32,264 nt of DNA from positions 1 through 32,264 of the forward strand of contig CAJUAH010000039.1 of NCBI GenBank assembly GCA_910584375.1, written 5' to 3'. The number at the start of each line of letters is the position of its first letter. Position 1 is the first letter of the stretch. Positions 29,020-32,264 of this stretch are shown piece by piece. Position numbers and translations under genes: made by a program. The stretch comes from an uncultured Acetatifactor sp. GTDB taxonomy: Bacteria; Bacillota; Clostridia; Lachnospirales; Lachnospiraceae. Below the pieces are notes generated by a model, which searched no databases, was not told the origin of the DNA, and saw only the letters and a list, made by a program, of their open reading frames with translations.

Positions 29020-32000
29020 ATGAACCATCAACGTGAGCGTGATACTTATATCATCCCACCTAATTTTATAGATACCGGCACCTTTTTCGGCGGCTTATTC
29101 AAGGCAAGGAATGTGATTGAGGCCGGCATCCTGGCATCTGCCATAGGGCTGCCGGTCCTTTTATGCCTGCCCCTTGGCCTGACTGCCCGCATTGTCATCC
29201 TGTGCCTTACGGCGCTGCCTGCCGCGCTGGTGGCGCTGATCGGCATTTCAGGGGAAAGCCTTTCGTCCTTTTTATTGATCTTTGTGAAATACCTGAGAAA
29301 CCGCCGCATCCTTGGCGCAGAGGGCGCAACGGACAAAAAGACCGCCGAGAAACCGGCCGCAGACCGTACCACCCATACGGCAAAGCCCCAAAAAACAAAG
29401 CAGCCACGCCGGAGAAAAGATGATTTCCCGGCGGAATTTGATGAAGTACGGGGCTATGAGATACGCCAGAAGCTGCGCCCCGTGGGGAAAAAGCAGCAAT
29501 CCGGCAGGCAGGGCACTCCCCTGAAAGACACAAGGGAAAAATCCCGCCTGCCCCTGCATCCCCCGGAACCTGCGTTCCAATACTTAAACCCGGTGGCGGA
29601 ATACCTGCCCATCAGCAGGGTCGCAAACGGCATCATTTACACGAAGGATCACCGTTTCGTGAAAGTTGTGGAAGTCATACCCATCAACTTCCTGCTGCGC
29701 AGCGGGAATGAACAGAGGAGCATCATCTATTCCTTTATCTCCTACCTGAAGGTAAGCCCCGTAAAGCTGCAGTTTAAGGTATTGACAAGGCGCGCCGACA
29801 TCAACCGCCATCTGGAGACCGTGCGGCGGGAAATGGCTGAGGAAACCAACGGACAGTGCAGGCTCATGCAGGAGGACTACCTGCAGTTCGTGCAGCAGAT
29901 CAGTTCCAGGGAGGCAGTAACCAGACGCTTTTTCCTGATTTTTGAGTATGAGCCCTGGAGCAATACCAAACGCGCGGACGAGGAAAGCGAAGCTGTCACC
30001 GCCCTGGAGGGCGCAGTCCACACCGCGGCAAACTACCTCAGACAGTGCGGCAATGAGCTTGTCATCCCTGAACAGGAAGACGAGCATACCATCGGGATAC
30101 TCTACAACCTGCTGTGCCGCAATGAAAGCGCCGTAAAGCCGCTGCCCCGGCGCGCAAGGGAGATCGTGGAAAAGTACGCTGCCGCCGGCAGGACTGCGGA
30201 TGCGGACCACATCCCCGCAAATGAATTTATCGCCCCCGCAAGCATTGACTTCACCCACGGCGGCTACCTCTGCATTGACGGGCTTTATTACGATTACCTG
30301 CTGATACCCTCTGACGGCTATAAAACGCAGGTGCCCGCCGGATGGCTCAGCCTGCTGGTAAACGCAGGGGACGGCATTGACATGGATATGTTCCTCTCAC
30401 GGGAACCGAAAGAGCGGATCATACAGAAAGTGGGACAGCAGCTCCGCATCAACCGCTCCCGGATCAAGGATACCAGCGACACGAACACCGATTTTGACGA
30501 CATAGACAGCGCCATCCGCAGCGGGTATTTCTTAAAGGAGGGGCTGGCAGACAATGAGGACTTTTATTTTCTGAACCTGCTGGTCACCATTACCGCCGCA
30601 AATGTGGAAGACCTTGAATGGAAAGTGAACGAGATGAAGAAACTGCTTGTATCCCAGGATATGCAGGCATCCTCCTGCCATTTCCGGGAAGAACAGGCTT
30701 TCCTGTCCTCCCTGCCGCTGGTTTCCATGGAGAAAAAGCTCTATGAGCGCAGCAGGCGGAACCTCCTGACAAGCGGCGCCGCAAGCTGCTATCCCTTTAC
30801 CAGCTATGAAATGTGCGATGACAACGGCATCCTGCTTGGCGTGAACAAGTATAACAGTTCCCTCATCATCGTGGACATCTTTGATTCCGCCATTTACAAG
30901 AATGCCAACATGGCGATCTTAGGCACCAGCGGCGCGGGGAAAACCTTCACCATGCAGCTCATGGCGCTGAGGATGCGCCGGAAAGGGATTCCCATATTTA
31001 TCATTGCCCCGTTAAAGGGGCATGAGTTCCACCGGGCCTGTGCCAATGTGGGCGGGGAGTTCATACAGATTTCCCCTGCAAGCCCCCACTGTATCAACGT
31101 CATGGAGATCCGCCATGTGGACCACACCGTGGACGAGCTGCTGGACGGGCCGGGCATCCGGTTATCCGAGCTTGCATCCAAAATCCAGCGGCTCCATATC
31201 TTTTTCAGCCTGCTGATCCCGGATATGACCCATGAGGAACGGCAGCTCCTTGATGAAGCCCTTATACGCACTTACAACGAAAAAGGAATCACCCATGACA
31301 ACCAGAGTCTGGAAGATCCGGAAATTCCAGGGCAGTACCGCAGGATGCCTGTCCTTGGCGACCTCTACGGGGTTCTGAAAAAAGACTCCCAGACAAAACG
31401 GCTGGCAAATATTTTAAACCGCCTTGTAAACGGCTCCGCAAGCACCTTTAACCAGCAGACCAATGTATCCCTTCAGAATAAATATACCGTGCTTGACATT
31501 TCTTCCCTTACGGGCGACCTGCTCACGGTAGGGATGTTTGTTGCCCTTGATTTTGTCTGGGATCGGGCGAAGGAAGACCGGACTGAGGAGAAAGCCATAT
31601 TCATTGATGAATGCTGGCAGCTTTTATCCGGCGCCGGGGCGACAGGCACCCGCCTTGCGGGGGATTTTGTCCTGGAGATCTTTAAGACCATAAGAGGCTA
31701 TGGCGGCTCTGCCATCTGCGCCAGCCAGGACTTAAACGACTTTTTCAATCTGGACGAGGGGCGGTTTGGAAAGGGCATTATCAATAATTCCAAGACCAAG
31801 ATCATCTTAAACCTTGAGGATGACGAGGCAGGCCGGGTACAGGACACCCTGCACCTGTCTGATGCCGAGGTCATGGAAGTCACGCATTTTGAACGGGGCA
31901 GCGGGCTTATCAGTACGAACAACAACAATATCATGGTGGAGTTCAAGGCAAGTCCTCTGGAGAAAGACCTGATAACCACGGACAGGCGGGAGCTGAAAAA

Positions 32001-32040
32001 TTTGGTGAACCGCCTGCGTGAACAAGAACCGGTCGAATAG
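29020..32040 (+). CDS. PrgI-VirB4 fusion ATPase of conjugal transfer
   Basis: Encodes 1006 residues. Residues 1-95 match the PrgI/TcpE-like membrane module: YIIPPNF start, two hydrophobic helices, a basic end (KYLRNRR). A charged, Lys/Arg-rich linker (about 100-185) follows. The VirB4 ATPase starts near 190 (YLPISRVANGIIYTKDHRFV), with Walker A GTSGAGKTF (about 634-642) and Walker B AIFIDECWQLL (about 859-869); the arginine-finger region is near SQDLNDFFN. VirB4 powers assembly and transport of the type IV channel. In many Gram-positive elements PrgI is a separate small gene; here it is fused. It is last before a strong hairpin. Confidence 0.88.
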   Translation: MNHQRERDTYIIPPNFIDTGTFFGGLFKARNVIEAGILASAIGLPVLLCLPLGLTARIVILCLTALPAALVALIGISGESLSSFLLIFVKYLRNRRILGAEGATDKKTAEKPAADRTTHTAKPQKTKQPRRRKDDFPAEFDEVRGYEIRQKLRPVGKKQQSGRQGTPLKDTREKSRLPLHPPEPAFQYLNPVAEYLPISRVANGIIYTKDHRFVKVVEVIPINFLLRSGNEQRSIIYSFISYLKVSPVKLQFKVLTRRADINRHLETVRREMAEETNGQCRLMQEDYLQFVQQISSREAVTRRFFLIFEYEPWSNTKRADEESEAVTALEGAVHTAANYLRQCGNELVIPEQEDEHTIGILYNLLCRNESAVKPLPRRAREIVEKYAAAGRTADADHIPANEFIAPASIDFTHGGYLCIDGLYYDYLLIPSDGYKTQVPAGWLSLLVNAGDGIDMDMFLSREPKERIIQKVGQQLRINRSRIKDTSDTNTDFDDIDSAIRSGYFLKEGLADNEDFYFLNLLVTITAANVEDLEWKVNEMKKLLVSQDMQASSCHFREEQAFLSSLPLVSMEKKLYERSRRNLLTSGAASCYPFTSYEMCDDNGILLGVNKYNSSLIIVDIFDSAIYKNANMAILGTSGAGKTFTMQLMALRMRRKGIPIFIIAPLKGHEFHRACANVGGEFIQISPASPHCINVMEIRHVDHTVDELLDGPGIRLSELASKIQRLHIFFSLLIPDMTHEERQLLDEALIRTYNEKGITHDNQSLEDPEIPGQYRRMPVLGDLYGVLKKDSQTKRLANILNRLVNGSASTFNQQTNVSLQNKYTVLDISSLTGDLLTVGMFVALDFVWDRAKEDRTEEKAIFIDECWQLLSGAGATGTRLAGDFVLEIFKTIRGYGGSAICASQDLNDFFNLDEGRFGKGIINNSKTKIILNLEDDEAGRVQDTLHLSDAEVMEVTHFERGSGLISTNNNNIMVEFKASPLEKDLITTDRRELKNLVNRLREQEPVE

Positions 32041-32065
32041 AAGAATGCCTGCTTTTGGCATTCTT
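32041..32065 (+). terminator. hairpin after the VirB4 gene
   Basis: AAGAATGCC pairs with GGCATTCTT around a 7-base loop directly after the stop codon. There is no T run after it, so termination may be partial or depend on the next hairpin. Confidence 0.5.
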
Positions 32066-32070
32066 CCATT

Positions 32071-32126
32071 GTGAGATTTAGAATTTCTTGGGCGGCGTTT
32101 TATGACGCCATAGAAATTCTTCTCAC
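32071..32126 (+). other. long, near-perfect stem-loop
   Basis: GTGAGA/TCTCAC, AGAATTTC/GAAATTCT and GGCGT/ACGCC nest in one another over 56 bases, followed by CTTTT. It could be a second terminator, an RNA processing site or a DNA cruciform. Confidence 0.6.
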
Positions 32127-32139
32127 ACTTTTGCGCACG

Positions 32140-32226
32140 GATTACGCATACAATACGCATTTTTTCATGCAGTACGCTTGGATTGCGTACAGATTACGCA
32201 TTAACACAAGGAGCTTCCTGTATAAT
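32140..32226 (+). promoter_or_regulatory. repeat cluster and promoter before the next gene
   Basis: GATTACGCAT occurs at 32140-32149 and 32192-32201; ATACGCAT at 32153-32160; and a dyad GTACGC-N7-GCGTAC at 32172-32190. All share the TACGC core. TATAAT (32221-32226) gives a -10 box for a gene beginning beyond the window. A repressor or activator of the element may bind here. Confidence 0.55.
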
Positions 32227-32264
32227 TCAAGTATAGGGAAATCCAAGAAAGAAGGTTGAGAAAA

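Larger units (their letters stand above)
23133..32264 (+). mobile_element. left part of an integrative conjugative element (CTn/Tn1549-like)
   Basis: From the tRNA-Arg fragment rightwards, all genes are on the plus strand and of conjugation type: winged-helix and ArpU-like proteins, VirB2-like, TrbL/VirB6-like, a secreted unknown protein, a C39-type peptidase and PrgI-VirB4. The order resembles the type IV secretion block of clostridial CTn elements such as CTn4 of Clostridioides difficile. No integrase, relaxase or coupling protein is in the window, so the element continues beyond 32264. Confidence 0.8.

Overview
This looks like the chromosome of a low-GC Gram-positive of the Clostridia, most like the gut family Lachnospiraceae. 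The signs are T-box control of an aminoacyl-tRNA synthetase, SdpR/SdpI, BlaI/BlaR1 and Bce-type modules, many small lipoproteins, Hol_Tox-type toxin peptides, strong AGGAGG ribosome sites and a conjugative element of the CTn/Tn1549 kind. The genus cannot be named from the sequence alone.

Layout. 1-950: three tandem relatives of one small lipoprotein gene (a cut-off end, an internally deleted wreck and an intact copy). 976-3086: promoter, T-box leader and a threonyl-tRNA synthetase lacking the usual N-terminal TGS domain. 3150-3841: a frameshifted gene remnant, then a short terminator-ended RNA facing a truncated toxin-like peptide. 3838-4855: an AT-rich sdpR-sdpI pair with a repeated operator. 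5107-7730 (minus): an operon of an XRE-methyltransferase fusion, a HAD hydrolase and a xylose-isomerase-like TIM barrel. 7895-10324 (minus): blaI-blaR1 behind a promoter covered by two dyads. 10341-12081: a BceRS-like two-component system. 12047-13936 (minus): a repeat-bearing lipoprotein and an AraC/GyrI-like regulator. 14058-14449: a type I toxin-antitoxin-like locus. 14551-17355 (minus): a BceAB-type ABC transporter with a BceR-type palindrome upstream, probably the target of the BceRS pair. 17365-21098: an ArsR repressor, a lipoprotein, a free HMA metal chaperone and a Zn/Cd-type P-ATPase. 21178-21527: a second type I toxin-antitoxin-like locus. 21589-23024 (minus): a translationally coupled metallophosphoesterase and methyltransferase.

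At 23133-23174 lies only the 3' half of a tRNA-Arg(CCT) gene, from anticodon loop to discriminator base, with its old terminator beyond it. I read this as an attachment site. To its left is chromosome; to its right, to the end of the window, is an integrated conjugative element: a winged-helix protein, an ArpU-like protein, a VirB2-like small membrane protein, a TrbL/VirB6-like channel protein, an unknown secreted Gly/Ser-rich protein, a C39-type peptidase and a PrgI-VirB4 fusion ATPase. The integrase, relaxase, coupling protein and intact tRNA should lie beyond the right edge.

The most unusual signal is the set of three small convergent RNA/peptide loci (3.6, 14.1 and 21.2 kb). Each has a plus-strand promoter with a TATATT -10 box 17 bases from a TTG-type -35 box, and a short terminator-ended RNA running into the tail of a minus-strand membrane peptide. 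In the two intact loci the leader of the antisense RNA is repeated, inverted, as the leader of the toxin mRNA.
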